Of a DNA stretch of 56,535 nucleotides, positions 1-10,273 are shown piece after piece (within the stretch, counting starts at the first letter, position 1; the number at the start of each line of letters is the position of its first letter). Source of the stretch: an uncultured Spirochaetota bacterium. Lineage in GTDB: Bacteria > Spirochaetota > UBA4802 > UBA5550. The notes under the pieces were generated by a model that made no database searches, had not been told where the DNA came from, and was given only the letters and a program-made list of their open reading frames with translations. The stretch is from assembly GCA_937872225.1 (NCBI GenBank), contig CALMRZ010000087.1, forward strand, positions 1 to 56,535. The letters are read 5' to 3'. The translations under genes and the position numbers were made by a program.

Positions 1-32
1 TACATGGCCGGAAAGGGTTTCAGGCATAGTTC

Positions 33-62
33 TTGACAGCAATACTCACTATCTTTAAGAAT
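33..62 (+). promoter_or_regulatory. possible sigma-70 promoter for the first lipoprotein gene
   Basis: A perfect TTGACA at 33-38 is followed after 18 bases by AAGAAT at 57-62, which matches the -10 consensus at four of six positions. It lies about 75 bases before the ATG at 136. The weak -10 and long spacer keep confidence low. Bases 1-32 show no recognisable gene end. Confidence 0.3.
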
Positions 63-135
63 ATAGGGCTATGGATGCACTCGGATGAGGGATGATCCCG
101 GTGCCGGCATAAATCAAATTGAAGGAGAAGGCCCC

Positions 136-1218
136 ATGCGCCGAACGTTGCCCGTTATCCTGCTATCGCTTATCATATCCTGCACGCCGAAGTACATCAT
201 TGACCACGCGAAGCCCGTCAGGCCCCTTGACCTTCCCCGTGACGACGCGGCCCACTACACCGCGCAGACGGAGTGGTGGTATTATACCGGCCACCTTCAG
301 GCCGATGACGGCGCCGAGTACGGGTTCGAGGTCACCTTTTTCAAGCGCCTCACCAGCGAGGACCGGGGCCCCGCGTGCCTCTTCCGGGTCCCCGGCCACT
401 GGATCAAGGAAGTGGCCATGCTGGGCCATTTCGCCGTCACCGACCTGGACCGGAAAACATTCAAGTCCACCGAAGTCAACAACCTCGCCCGGCCGTGGAA
501 GGCCGACCCGGACCGGTACCATGTCCTCATCGGCGGATGGTCCGCCGAGGCCAGGGACGGATCCCACATGGTCAGGGCCTCCATGTGCGGCTATTCCATC
601 GACCTCAAGCTGACGCCGGACAAGGCGGCAGCCCTCCACGGCCCCGGCGGCATCGTCGAAAAAGGCGTTAACGCCAACTACTACTATTCCTATACCAGCA
701 TGAGGGCTGAGGGCACTATCACGGCAAGGGGGAAGAAAAAAACCGTAGCCGGCAAGGCGTGGATGGATCACGAATTCGGCCCCATGGGCCTGGTGGCGAA
801 AAAGATCGGGTGGGACTGGTTCAGCATCCAGCTGGATAACAACACCGAACTCATGCTGTATCTCATCAAGGACAATGACCATATCGTGCCACAATCGGGG
901 GGGACCTATGTTGACGCGGCTGGAAAGACCCGGCACCTGCAGCTTTCCGATATCAAGATAACCGAGACCGCCACCTGGAAAAGCCCGAAGACCGGGGCCG
1001 TGTATCCGGCTGACTGGAACATCTCCATTAAGCCCCTGAACCTGCGGCTGCGGCTGAGACCGATGCTGGCCGAACAGGAGCTGACCCTCAATCCGGTGAC
1101 CTACTGGGAAGGCGCCGTGACTGTTGACGGCGCCGCCGGCGGGAAACCGGTTACCGGCAAAGGGTATGTTGAGCTCGTCGGGTACGATAAAAAATCCTCA
1201 TTCGACAAGTATAAATAG
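136..1218 (+). CDS. secreted lipoprotein with CrtC/AttH lipocalin-like hydrolase fold
   Basis: Predicted exported lipoprotein of 360 residues related to the AttH/CrtC family (hydroxyneurosporene synthase-like, often annotated as predicted secreted hydrolase). The first residues form a lipoprotein signal (MRRTLPVILLSLIISC, lipid Cys at 16). The family hallmark EWWYYTGHL lies near residue 48, followed by YGFEVTFFKR, and MDHEFGP and WDWFSIQLDN lie in the second half, as expected for the two lipocalin-like lobes. An upstream in-frame ATG at 85 exists, but the ATG at 136 has the purine-rich GAAGGAGAAGG in front and starts the signal peptide. Family members include carotenoid hydratases and uncharacterised proteins. 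No carotenoid genes are seen here, so the substrate is unknown. The ttcA-like gene follows after 7 bases, suggesting co-transcription. Confidence 0.8.
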   Translation: MRRTLPVILLSLIISCTPKYIIDHAKPVRPLDLPRDDAAHYTAQTEWWYYTGHLQADDGAEYGFEVTFFKRLTSEDRGPACLFRVPGHWIKEVAMLGHFAVTDLDRKTFKSTEVNNLARPWKADPDRYHVLIGGWSAEARDGSHMVRASMCGYSIDLKLTPDKAAALHGPGGIVEKGVNANYYYSYTSMRAEGTITARGKKKTVAGKAWMDHEFGPMGLVAKKIGWDWFSIQLDNNTELMLYLIKDNDHIVPQSGGTYVDAAGKTRHLQLSDIKITETATWKSPKTGAVYPADWNISIKPLNLRLRLRPMLAEQELTLNPVTYWEGAVTVDGAAGGKPVTGKGYVELVGYDKKSSFDKYK

Positions 1219-1225
1219 CGGCATT

Positions 1226-1963
1226 ATGACGGCAGACAAGGGATCCAGATACCTGCTCCAGGTTCAGAAAACCGTGGGCAGGGCCATTAACCGGTACGGC
1301 CTTATCGCCGCCGGGGACCGCGTAGCGGTCGGCGTATCAGGGGGCAAGGATTCCATTGTGCTCCTTGAGTCCCTTGCCGTGCGCCGCCGGTGGATACCGA
1401 TACATTATGACATCCATGCCGTGCACATTCACGTTAAGGGTGTCACCGCCGGTCTCGACCAGGATTATTACAGAAAATTCTGCGGCGACCTGGACATAAC
1501 CTTTCATCACCGGAGCATAGAAATCGACCTCAACCGAGACCCGGGCAAGACCGTCTGTTTCGTGTGCGCCTGGCACCGGCGCAAGGAGCTCTTCAGCGCC
1601 ATCAAGGAACTCCGGTGCCGTCGCCTGGCCCTGGGCCACCACATGGACGACGCCCTGGAGACCCTCTTCCTGAACATGGCCTTCAACGGCTCGATCAGCT
1701 CCATCCCGCCGAAGCTGTCCATGTTCGGAGGAGAGTTCGATATCATACGCCCCCTGATACTGCTCAAGGAAAAAGAAGTGGAGCGGTACGCCCGGATCCG
1801 GGAGTTTCCCATAGACAAGACCCGGTGCCCATACGGAGACACCACGCGCAGGGCAGACATGAAGCGCCTCATCGGCGAGCTTGCGAAGATGAATCGGAAA
1901 GCGAAAAACAATATTTTTAGGTCAATGTCCAATATACATACTGAATACCTTCCGCCGGATTGA
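1226..1963 (+). CDS. ttcA: TtcA-like tRNA 2-thiocytidine (PP-loop) synthetase
   Basis: ATP-dependent tRNA thiolation enzyme of the TtcA group, 245 residues. TtcA adenylates C32 of tRNA and swaps in sulfur using a [4Fe-4S] cluster. The PP-loop pyrophosphatase motif SGGKDS lies about 32 residues from the start, the paired cysteines CFVC follow near residue 112, and RCPYG near 200 supplies the third cysteine typical of TtcA. LGHHMDDALETLFLN in the middle is also diagnostic. The ATG at 1226 is chosen because the longer in-frame extension runs back through the preceding gene; the remaining N-terminus matches the family. It is shorter than E. coli TtcA. A related TtuA-type role on another tRNA position cannot be excluded. 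Confidence 0.8.
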   Translation: MTADKGSRYLLQVQKTVGRAINRYGLIAAGDRVAVGVSGGKDSIVLLESLAVRRRWIPIHYDIHAVHIHVKGVTAGLDQDYYRKFCGDLDITFHHRSIEIDLNRDPGKTVCFVCAWHRRKELFSAIKELRCRRLALGHHMDDALETLFLNMAFNGSISSIPPKLSMFGGEFDIIRPLILLKEKEVERYARIREFPIDKTRCPYGDTTRRADMKRLIGELAKMNRKAKNNIFRSMSNIHTEYLPPD

Positions 1964-1990
1964 AGATGCGGCCGGCGTGTTCATCAAACC

Positions 1991-3340
1991 ATGATCCAAA
2001 ACGAACGCATAACACACCTGAATGATAAAAAGACCGCGCACGGGAGCTATGTCCTCTACTGGATGCAGCAGTCCCAGCGTGCCGAGTGGAACCATGCCCT
2101 CGAATACGCCATCATACGGGCCAACGAGCTCGCTCTGCCGCTTCTCGTTTTTTTCGGCCTGACGCCGTCCTTCCCGGAAGCGAACGAACGCCATTACCGC
2201 TTCATGCTCGAAGGCCTGCGCGACACGGCCGCACGGCTCCGCAGGCGCGGCATCGCCGTGGCGGTCCAGTCCTGCTCCCCGGACAGGGGCGCCGTCGAAC
2301 TCGCCCGCGATGCCGCCCTGGCGGTCACCGACCGCGGCTACCTTCGCATCCAGCGGCAGTGGCGCGCGTCTGCCGCCCAGTCAATGAAATGCCCCCTGAT
2401 ACAGGTCGAGAGCGACGCCATCGTGCCGGTCGAATCGGCATCGCCGAAGGAGGAGTACACGGCGGGCACCTTCCGGCCGAAGATAATGGCCCACCTCCCC
2501 TTTTACCTGCACCCGCTGCGCCACGGGAGGCCCCGCGTCGATCCAGCACCCGTCGAATGCGAATCACTTGACCTCGACGACATTGACGCCGTCATCGGGA
2601 ACAGCGGCATCGACCGGAGCGTGGCGCCGGTGCGGTGGCTCAGGGGCGGCACCGGGGAGGCACAGCGCCTGCTGCGCCGCTTCATTGCAACCAGGCTCGA
2701 TTTCGTGCCGGAGGAGCGCAACGATCCGTCGAAAGACTGCGTGTCCCACCTCGGCCCCTACCTCCACTTCGGGCAGATATCGCCGCTCTACATAGCGTTG
2801 GAAGTGCTGAAGACGAAGTCGCCGGGAAGGGACATGTTTCTCGAAGAGCTCATCGTGCGGAGGGAGCTCAGCCTGAATTTTGTTCATTACAACGACCGGT
2901 ACGATTCATTCCAGTGCCTGCCCGGCTGGGCGCGAGAGACGCTGAAGAAGCATGGCTGGGACCGGCGCGATTACCTGTATGACGCCGCCGACCTGGAACA
3001 GGCGCGGACCCATGACCGGTACTGGAACGCGGCCCAGAGAGAGCTCCTCTTCCGCGGGAAGATACACGGGTACATGCGCATGTACTGGGGGAAAAAGATC
3101 CTGGAATGGACGGCATCGCCCGAAGAGGCCTACACGACAGCCCTGCACCTCAACAACAAGTACAGCATCGACGGAAGGGACCCCAACGGCTTCGCCGGCG
3201 TGGCCTGGTGCTTCGGCAAGCACGACCGCGCCTGGGGCGAACGCCGCGTCTTCGGTAAAATCAGGTACATGAACGACCGGGGCCTCGCGCGAAAGTTCGA
3301 CATGGACCGGTATATCGCGAAGGTCGAGTCAGAGCACTAG
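1991..3340 (+). CDS. phr: class II CPD photolyase
   Basis: Deoxyribodipyrimidine photolyase of class II, 449 residues, a cytoplasmic FAD enzyme that uses light to split cyclobutane pyrimidine dimers. The N-terminal half is the Rossmann-like antenna domain (VLYWMQQSQRAEWNHAL, the class II opening). The C-terminal half carries the FAD-binding helical domain, with the class II signatures YMRMYWGKKILEW, LNNKYSIDGRDPNGFAGVAW and KIRYMNDRGL near the end. Length is normal for the class. It starts 27 bases after the ttcA-like stop with no clear Shine-Dalgarno, so it may depend on upstream translation. It ends 38 bases from the convergent clpA end. Class II enzymes are scattered in bacteria; horizontal origin is possible but base composition does not single it out. 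Confidence 0.93.
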   Translation: MIQNERITHLNDKKTAHGSYVLYWMQQSQRAEWNHALEYAIIRANELALPLLVFFGLTPSFPEANERHYRFMLEGLRDTAARLRRRGIAVAVQSCSPDRGAVELARDAALAVTDRGYLRIQRQWRASAAQSMKCPLIQVESDAIVPVESASPKEEYTAGTFRPKIMAHLPFYLHPLRHGRPRVDPAPVECESLDLDDIDAVIGNSGIDRSVAPVRWLRGGTGEAQRLLRRFIATRLDFVPEERNDPSKDCVSHLGPYLHFGQISPLYIALEVLKTKSPGRDMFLEELIVRRELSLNFVHYNDRYDSFQCLPGWARETLKKHGWDRRDYLYDAADLEQARTHDRYWNAAQRELLFRGKIHGYMRMYWGKKILEWTASPEEAYTTALHLNNKYSIDGRDPNGFAGVAWCFGKHDRAWGERRVFGKIRYMNDRGLARKFDMDRYIAKVESEH

Positions 3341-3378
3341 CGTTATTTTCTGCAGGGCACCATCGCATGATGTCTGCG

Positions 3379-5645
<2,267 letters not shown>

Positions 5646-5649
<4 letters not shown>

Positions 5650-5969
5650 GCTTCCTCGTATGAACACTTGAGCGGGAACTCCCGCGCCTTCGCCATCTGG
5701 TGGACCTGCCCCACCTTGGTCACCGCTATGTCCAGGGTGTAGACGCCGCACATGCCCGCTCCCTTCTTGTGCACGTCCAGCATGACCTGGACCGCCTTCG
5801 CGGCGGGCATGTGAAATATCTTCATGAGGACCTCAACGACAAAATCCATGGTGGTATAATGGTCATTGTGAAGGATGACCCGGTACATCTTCGGCTCGCC
5901 GAGTCTCTTCTCGGTCTTGAGGCTCTGGTCCTCTTCAAACTTATATCCTGCACCGGTGTTATCCGGCAT
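5646..5969 (-). CDS. clpS: ClpS adaptor, N-degron recognin
   Basis: Adaptor of 107 residues that binds proteins with N-terminal Leu, Phe, Trp or Tyr and hands them to ClpA. The first 20 or so residues form the flexible extension. The core has YRVILHNDHYTTMDFVVEVL, containing the Asn-Asp pair and the methionine/valine residues that line the N-degron pocket, and VHKKGAGMCGVYTLDIA, with the conserved His and CGVYT. The start has a good ribosome site (GGAGG, 7 bases before ATG). The stop overlaps the clpA start. Its location between bpt and clpA matches its role. A promoter with a perfect TATAAT lies about 35 bases upstream. Confidence 0.96.
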
Positions 5970-6004
5970 GATTGTCCTCCGAATAAGCGGTTACTGGCAT
6001 ATTA

Positions 6005-6033
6005 ATTATACAAAGAAAGAACGATTTCGTCAC
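6005..6033 (-). promoter_or_regulatory. sigma-70-type promoter of clpS-clpA
   Basis: On the minus strand GTGACG (6033-6028) is followed after exactly 17 bases by TATAAT (6010-6005). The -10 is perfect and the -35 matches four of six bases. Transcription would begin near 5998, leaving a leader of about 29 bases before the clpS ATG. This would let clpS-clpA be expressed separately from bpt. Confidence 0.6.
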
Positions 6034-6096
6034 ATATTTCGTTAAAATAGTGGGCATTCCCCGTCTCCTGTATCAGCCAGACAACAGGGAATATTC

Positions 6097-6807
6097 CTAT
6101 TTTTCAATACTTTTATCTCCTTCCCTGGTCCATATCTCCCGTGACCAGTCGAAGGTCTCATGGGGGTGGAAATGGCCCTTATAGGCCATGTGCTGGTTTT
6201 CTTCTATATAATAACCGAGGTAATAGTATGGCAGGCCGAGGGACGCGGCATGTTCCGCTTCTCGCATGACACTGTAGGTGCCGAGGCGGTATTTTTCGAA
6301 GGAAGTTTTATAGATATAATAGATAGAGCTCAAGCCTTTACTGGAAACGTCAATAAATCCGACAGCAATTAGCTTATCCCTGAGAAAGTATTCCGACTGC
6401 AGGGTCGGACACGACCTGGTGTAAAAGGCAGTGAAAAAATCGTTCTCCTCGCTCTCCTTGCCGAAGCGGTTCAGGGAATGGTCACGGTATATCTCGAAAA
6501 TCTCGTCCCGGTATTCCAGCTCGTTGAATCTGACCTCTATCCCCTCGCAGCCGCGCAGGACCCGGCGCTGGCTTTTCGTGGGCGTGAACTCCCCGGCAAG
6601 GACGCGCAGGGGAACGCACCGCCGGCATTCGCCGCAGCTCGGCCGGAAATAATACTCTCCGAACTTTCTCCAACCCCGGCACAGCAGCTCCTCCAGGTCG
6701 TTTGCCGTCAGGTCATAGGCGAAAAAATATTCAAACCGGCAGTTTCTTTCGGGAAGATAGGTGCAGGGCCCCCAGGGACTCAGGCGCGGCTCTTGGAGAA
6801 GTATCAT
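6097..6807 (-). CDS. bpt: Bpt: Asp/Glu leucyl-tRNA-protein transferase (ATE family)
   Basis: Transferase of 236 residues that would attach Leu from leucyl-tRNA to proteins starting with Asp or Glu, creating a ClpS-readable N-degron. The ATE N-terminal region has GPCTYLPERNCRFEYFF and FRPSCGECRRCVPLRV, whose cysteine cluster is typical. The C-terminal GNAT-like half contains LSSIYYIYKTSFEKYRLGTYS and LPYYYLGYYIEENQHMAYKGHF, close to the Bpt consensus. Bpt is preferred over eukaryote-like Ate1 because of the short length and the ClpS/ClpA neighbours. Its ATG overlaps the stop of the upstream membrane gene by 4 bases (ATGA). The gap to clpS (127 bases) holds the clpS promoter. Specificity (Leu versus Arg) is inferred, not shown. 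Confidence 0.9.
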   Translation of the reverse strand: MILLQEPRLSPWGPCTYLPERNCRFEYFFAYDLTANDLEELLCRGWRKFGEYYFRPSCGECRRCVPLRVLAGEFTPTKSQRRVLRGCEGIEVRFNELEYRDEIFEIYRDHSLNRFGKESEENDFFTAFYTRSCPTLQSEYFLRDKLIAVGFIDVSSKGLSSIYYIYKTSFEKYRLGTYSVMREAEHAASLGLPYYYLGYYIEENQHMAYKGHFHPHETFDWSREIWTREGDKSIEK

Positions 6808-7163
6808 AGTGCCAGCTGTATCGCTCCGAGGACACTCATGAGGAATATGATCACATAGGAATACGTTCCGGCGAACTCGTTGTCCTTCTTCTTCCTGAAT
6901 AACAGGTGGATTCCTCCATGGAAGATGAGAAAAATATTAACGACAAGGGTAAATAGATAATAATATTCATTGTCGCTGTTCATGATAAAATAGAGAATAA
7001 TGAAGCAGAGTGGAAGATGGAGGATCGAGAACACCAGGTATCCCCTCTCCTCCGGCAGGTCTTTCAACCCGACAAAGAGCTTCCATTCTTTTCTGCGGAT
7101 CGCGTCCATCTCGTGGAGGATCAGCAGGGAGATGGTAAGGATGAATAGATAGTTCTTAAGCAT
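6804..7163 (-). CDS. small membrane protein, DUF6713-like
   Basis: A 119-residue integral membrane protein with about four hydrophobic helices (near 5-18, 44-62, 65-87 and 100-119) and short charged loops. The motif LHEMDAIRRKEW after helix 1 recalls the small DUF6713-type family; no function is known. GGAG sits 9 bases before the ATG. The stop overlaps the bpt start as ATGA, so it is co-translated with bpt. A role in N-degron proteolysis would be speculative. Together with the next gene it is visibly richer in A+T than its surroundings, which may reflect a separate origin. Confidence 0.65.
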   Translation of the reverse strand: MLKNYLFILTISLLILHEMDAIRRKEWKLFVGLKDLPEERGYLVFSILHLPLCFIILYFIMNSDNEYYYLFTLVVNIFLIFHGGIHLLFRKKKDNEFAGTYSYVIIFLMSVLGAIQLAL

Positions 7164-7207
7164 GTTCAGTTTCTCCGATTAATATCATCTGGCAAATTTA
7201 ATCTGGC

Positions 7208-7792
7208 CTAATATATCCATGGCACCAATAATTTCGTCCGCTCCATGTACTCAAGATATTGATCGTTAAAATGATTAATCAACACTTTTTCTTCAATGGA
7301 AATGCGGTACAGAGCCGCGAGAAAATTCGGCAGAAAAAGAAATACTATTGAGAGCCAGTTTGCAAAGGCAAGGCCGCACCCCAGAAAAATCAACGACTGG
7401 CCCAGATATGAAGGATGACGGATATATTTGTATATTCCGGAAGTTATCAATTGGTGATTATCGATGATTTTCACCGTATAGGTGAAGTGCTCCGCCAGTG
7501 TCCGTATCGCCATTAATCTGATCGATAGGCCGGTTGCAATCACAAGGAACCCGGCGAGCGATATGTATGGGAATAACGCCTCAATTTTTCCATATCCGGC
7601 AAATGAGACCGGAATTCCAATACCATATCCTAAAAATATTGTAGAATAAAAGATGATTAAACTGTAACTGTCCCTGTTCTCGGAACCAGCATGTATTTTC
7701 TCTTTCCTTATTGCTGAAACTCTCTCATAGGCGCCCCATATCAGCAAAAACAGGAGAGTTACAACATTAATTATTGTTGCGTGATTATTCAT
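7208..7792 (-). CDS. isoprenylcysteine methyltransferase (ICMT)-like membrane methyltransferase
   Basis: A 194-residue membrane protein with about five hydrophobic segments, of the ICMT/phospholipid methyltransferase superfamily. The SAM-binding C-terminal part has LITSGIYKYIRHPSYLGQ (the conserved G-x-Y-x-x-x-R-H-P core) and YRISIEEKVLINHFNDQYLEYM near the end, where RI..EE is conserved. Bacterial relatives methylate small molecules or lipids; the substrate is unknown. GGAGAAG lies 7 bases before the ATG. The next gene starts 44 bases downstream. Low GC relative to the window, like its neighbour, suggests later acquisition. Confidence 0.82.
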   Translation of the reverse strand: MNNHATIINVVTLLFLLIWGAYERVSAIRKEKIHAGSENRDSYSLIIFYSTIFLGYGIGIPVSFAGYGKIEALFPYISLAGFLVIATGLSIRLMAIRTLAEHFTYTVKIIDNHQLITSGIYKYIRHPSYLGQSLIFLGCGLAFANWLSIVFLFLPNFLAALYRISIEEKVLINHFNDQYLEYMERTKLLVPWIY

Positions 7793-8016
7793 ATAAGATC
7801 TTCTCCATTCACTATATTCTCACACCAAAAAATCACGGGATATTGATCACTATTTCCCCGTATAAAGATACAAAATATTTTCCGGCTATTTTTCAATAAT
7901 TATTTTTTAATAAATCACCTAACAACTGTTAAATGATTCAATTCATGAAGCTGATTTCCTAAAAAATCTCTTCATTATATTATTGAAAACTTTTAGCGAC
8001 ATAATCCAGAAAATAA

Positions 8017-8044
8017 TTGACATTTTTTGAATATGTGCTATTTT
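8017..8044 (+). promoter_or_regulatory. sigma-70-type promoter for the MlaF-like ATPase operon
   Basis: TTGACA (8017-8022), a 16-base spacer and TATTTT (8039-8044) sit in a very A+T-rich stretch (about 7800-8064) that separates the divergent ICMT-like and mlaF-like genes. Transcription would start near 8051, only about 14 bases before the ATG at 8065, where no good Shine-Dalgarno is visible; the mRNA may be nearly leaderless. The long A/T tract upstream could act as an UP element. Confidence 0.5.
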
Positions 8045-8064
8045 TTTCATAAGCAGTAAAAAAA

Positions 8065-8817
8065 ATGAAAGAAAAAATCGTCATACACGATCTTCACAAG
8101 TCATTCGGACCAAAAGTCGTTCTCGATGGCCTTGATCTTACTGTGTATGAAAGCGAAATTCTCTGCATCATCGGCATCAGCGGCGTCGGAAAATCGGTCA
8201 TCCTGAAAAATCTTATCGGCATTCTCGAGCCTGACAGCGGCTCGATCTTCGTGGACGGCGTTGAATTCACCGGCGCCGACGCGGAAACGCGCCGCGCCAT
8301 CCTGTCAAAATACGGCATACTCTTCCAGGGCGCGGCCCTCTTTGATTCTCTCAACATTTACGATAACGTCGCCTTCGGCCTGAGAAGAAAACACGTGCCT
8401 GAAGATCAGATAGAAAGAATAGTGCCTGAGATGCTGGAGAATGTCGGCCTCCGCGGCGTTGAATCGAAGCGGGTGTCGGAGCTTTCCGGCGGCATGCAGA
8501 AGCGGGTCGGCCTTGCCCGGTCCATCGCCCTGCATCCTGAAATCATGCTCTACGACGAGCCGACGACCGGCGTCGACCCGATCACCGGCGGCGCCGTTGA
8601 CAGGCTCATCAAGAAAATGCGCGATACCATCGGCGTCACGTCCGTTGTCGTGACCCATGACATGCGCTCGGCCTACCGCCTGGCGGACCGCATTGCCATG
8701 CTCTACGAGGGGAAAATCATCTGCACCGGACCGCCGGACATCTTCAGGAACACCGACAACGCACCCGTGCGGCAATTCATCGAGGGGAGGGCCCATGGAC
8801 CGATCCAGGTGCTCTAA
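8065..8817 (+). CDS. ABC transporter ATPase, MlaF/Ttg2A type, without permease
   Basis: ABC ATPase of 250 residues, closest by motif to MlaF, the ATPase of the phospholipid transporter MlaFEDB. Walker A is GISGVGKS (about 40), the Q-loop is in ILFQGAALFDSLNIYDNVAFGLR (typical of MlaF), the signature is ELSGGMQKR, Walker B is IMLYDEPTTGVDP, and the H-loop is VVTHDM. What is odd is the context: no MlaE permease or MCE protein is adjacent. The next gene is an amidase lipoprotein that begins inside this one (overlap 23 bases) and must be translationally coupled. Partners may be encoded elsewhere, or the ATPase may serve another envelope process. Assignment to the MlaF group is solid; the transported substrate is inferred. 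Confidence 0.88.
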   Translation: MKEKIVIHDLHKSFGPKVVLDGLDLTVYESEILCIIGISGVGKSVILKNLIGILEPDSGSIFVDGVEFTGADAETRRAILSKYGILFQGAALFDSLNIYDNVAFGLRRKHVPEDQIERIVPEMLENVGLRGVESKRVSELSGGMQKRVGLARSIALHPEIMLYDEPTTGVDPITGGAVDRLIKKMRDTIGVTSVVVTHDMRSAYRLADRIAMLYEGKIICTGPPDIFRNTDNAPVRQFIEGRAHGPIQVL

Positions 8818-10237
8818 CCGGCTCATGACGGCCGCCGCTGCCGCGCTTTTTCTCTTCGCGGCCTGCGAAAACCGTTTCAGCGGCTATTACGGCACTGCGC
8901 TCTCCGCCGACCATCACTGGCTGAAAGACAAAAAAATATTCGTCGATCCGGGCCACGGCGGCGGAGACCCGCGCGACCGCTACCGCACCGGGCCCAACGG
9001 CGTGTCAGAGCCGGAACTCAACCTCAAGGTCGCCGTCATCCTCGCGGACATGCTGAACGCGGCCGGGGCGAAGGTGGAACTGAGCCGCACCGGATCGTCG
9101 GGCGATCCCGATCACGAACGGGCCCGGAAAGCCCGACAGTGGAAACCGGACCTTCTTGTCAGCATTCATCATGGCAGCTCCCTCAGGAGCGCAGACAACG
9201 TGAATTATCCAACCGTGATGATATGGGGCAGCAGGGAAATTCAGCCGGCCAGCTTTGATTTTGCCCTCGATCTCATCGATGAATTCAATAAAATTATGGA
9301 TGAAAAAGGCATAATCGTCTCTGATTTCACCCTTTACCGGGAAGGAGGCGCGACGATTTTGCGCGAAACCAGCCATCTCTGCCCCGGAATCATCGGTGAA
9401 GCTGGTTTTTACACGAACATCAAGCATTCCATACGGCTGAAGGACAGGCTGTACCTCGAAAAAGAGGCAGAGGCCTATTTTTACGCCATTTCGCGCTATT
9501 TCAAGAGGGGAACACCTTCAGCTGAAGTGCATTTTTCCTGTCCGGTGAGCAACAGCGGCTTCAGCGTCAACCTGATCAGCTGCGATACGCCTATCATGAC
9601 CATACGCGCGCTGAGCGGAAACGATTTTCGGGGCATCAACGAGAAATCTCTCCGCATATCCCTTGACGGCATCGCCGTGGGACACCGCCGCATATCGGAA
9701 GATCTATTTGAGGTTAACTACGGCAGGTTCCTCTATCCCGGTTTTCACCGGCTGAAATTTCAGTTCAGGAACCTGCAGGAGCAGAGCAGCATGATCCTCA
9801 CCGCCCCGTTTACCGTCGAGGTGCGGCCGGGAGACTATAAACGGCTGGTTTCCGAAGGAAAAAAACTTGTCTCAAGCCGCCGCAGCGTGCGCGAAGGCAT
9901 CAAAATGCTCCTTTCAGCCCTTTCACTCGGCCATGCTGAACCGGGAAATGAAAAAATAATGCTCGACATCGCGCGCGGATTCGCTCGTATCGGCGACAGG
10001 TCAAGCGCTGAATATTACACGAACAGGTTTCACCTGATGTATCCATCGCGGACGACCACCAGTGATCGAGAAAATTTTTCCGCGCAAAATAATTTTCGGG
10101 TTCCACTGGAGTATCTCGGCAAACAGGTTCATGTAGTGCAAAAAACATGTTCGCGAGGGAAAGATGAACGAAGAATTAAAAATAAATTTAGTGCGCTGAA
10201 AATAAATTTTTTTCTAGACAAGAAAAAATTAATATAG
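8795..10237 (+). CDS. N-acetylmuramoyl-L-alanine amidase (Amidase_3) lipoprotein
   Basis: Periplasmic zinc amidase of 480 residues that cleaves the muramoyl-alanine bond of peptidoglycan. The start at 8795 has GAGGGGAGGG just before it and yields a lipoprotein signal ending FLFAAC (Cys 24). The Amidase_3 domain covers about 45-235: zinc ligand His in DPGHGGGD (about 54), SIHHGS (about 125) and the catalytic Glu in GEAGFY (about 202). Residues about 240-400 look like a beta-rich domain with no family I recognise, and the last 80 residues are helical (possible TPR-like) and basic. It overlaps the mlaF-like ATPase. The anchored amidase beside an ABC ATPase recalls ATPase-controlled amidase systems, but FtsX-like parts are absent. 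The extreme C-terminus contains the promoter of the next gene. Confidence 0.85.
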   Translation: MDRSRCSNRLMTAAAAALFLFAACENRFSGYYGTALSADHHWLKDKKIFVDPGHGGGDPRDRYRTGPNGVSEPELNLKVAVILADMLNAAGAKVELSRTGSSGDPDHERARKARQWKPDLLVSIHHGSSLRSADNVNYPTVMIWGSREIQPASFDFALDLIDEFNKIMDEKGIIVSDFTLYREGGATILRETSHLCPGIIGEAGFYTNIKHSIRLKDRLYLEKEAEAYFYAISRYFKRGTPSAEVHFSCPVSNSGFSVNLISCDTPIMTIRALSGNDFRGINEKSLRISLDGIAVGHRRISEDLFEVNYGRFLYPGFHRLKFQFRNLQEQSSMILTAPFTVEVRPGDYKRLVSEGKKLVSSRRSVREGIKMLLSALSLGHAEPGNEKIMLDIARGFARIGDRSSAEYYTNRFHLMYPSRTTTSDRENFSAQNNFRVPLEYLGKQVHVVQKTCSRGKDERRIKNKFSALKINFFLDKKKLI

Positions 10238-10243
10238 TATAAT
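10215..10243 (+). promoter_or_regulatory. strong sigma-70 promoter for the alpha/beta hydrolase gene
   Basis: TAGACA (10215-10220), a 17-base spacer and a perfect TATAAT (10238-10243). It straddles the amidase stop codon and lies 31 bases before the hydrolase ATG, which has AGAAGG at the proper distance. This is one of the best promoter matches in the window. Confidence 0.7.
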
Positions 10244-10273
10244 GCTCACAAGTTTAAAAAAGAGAAGGTATTA

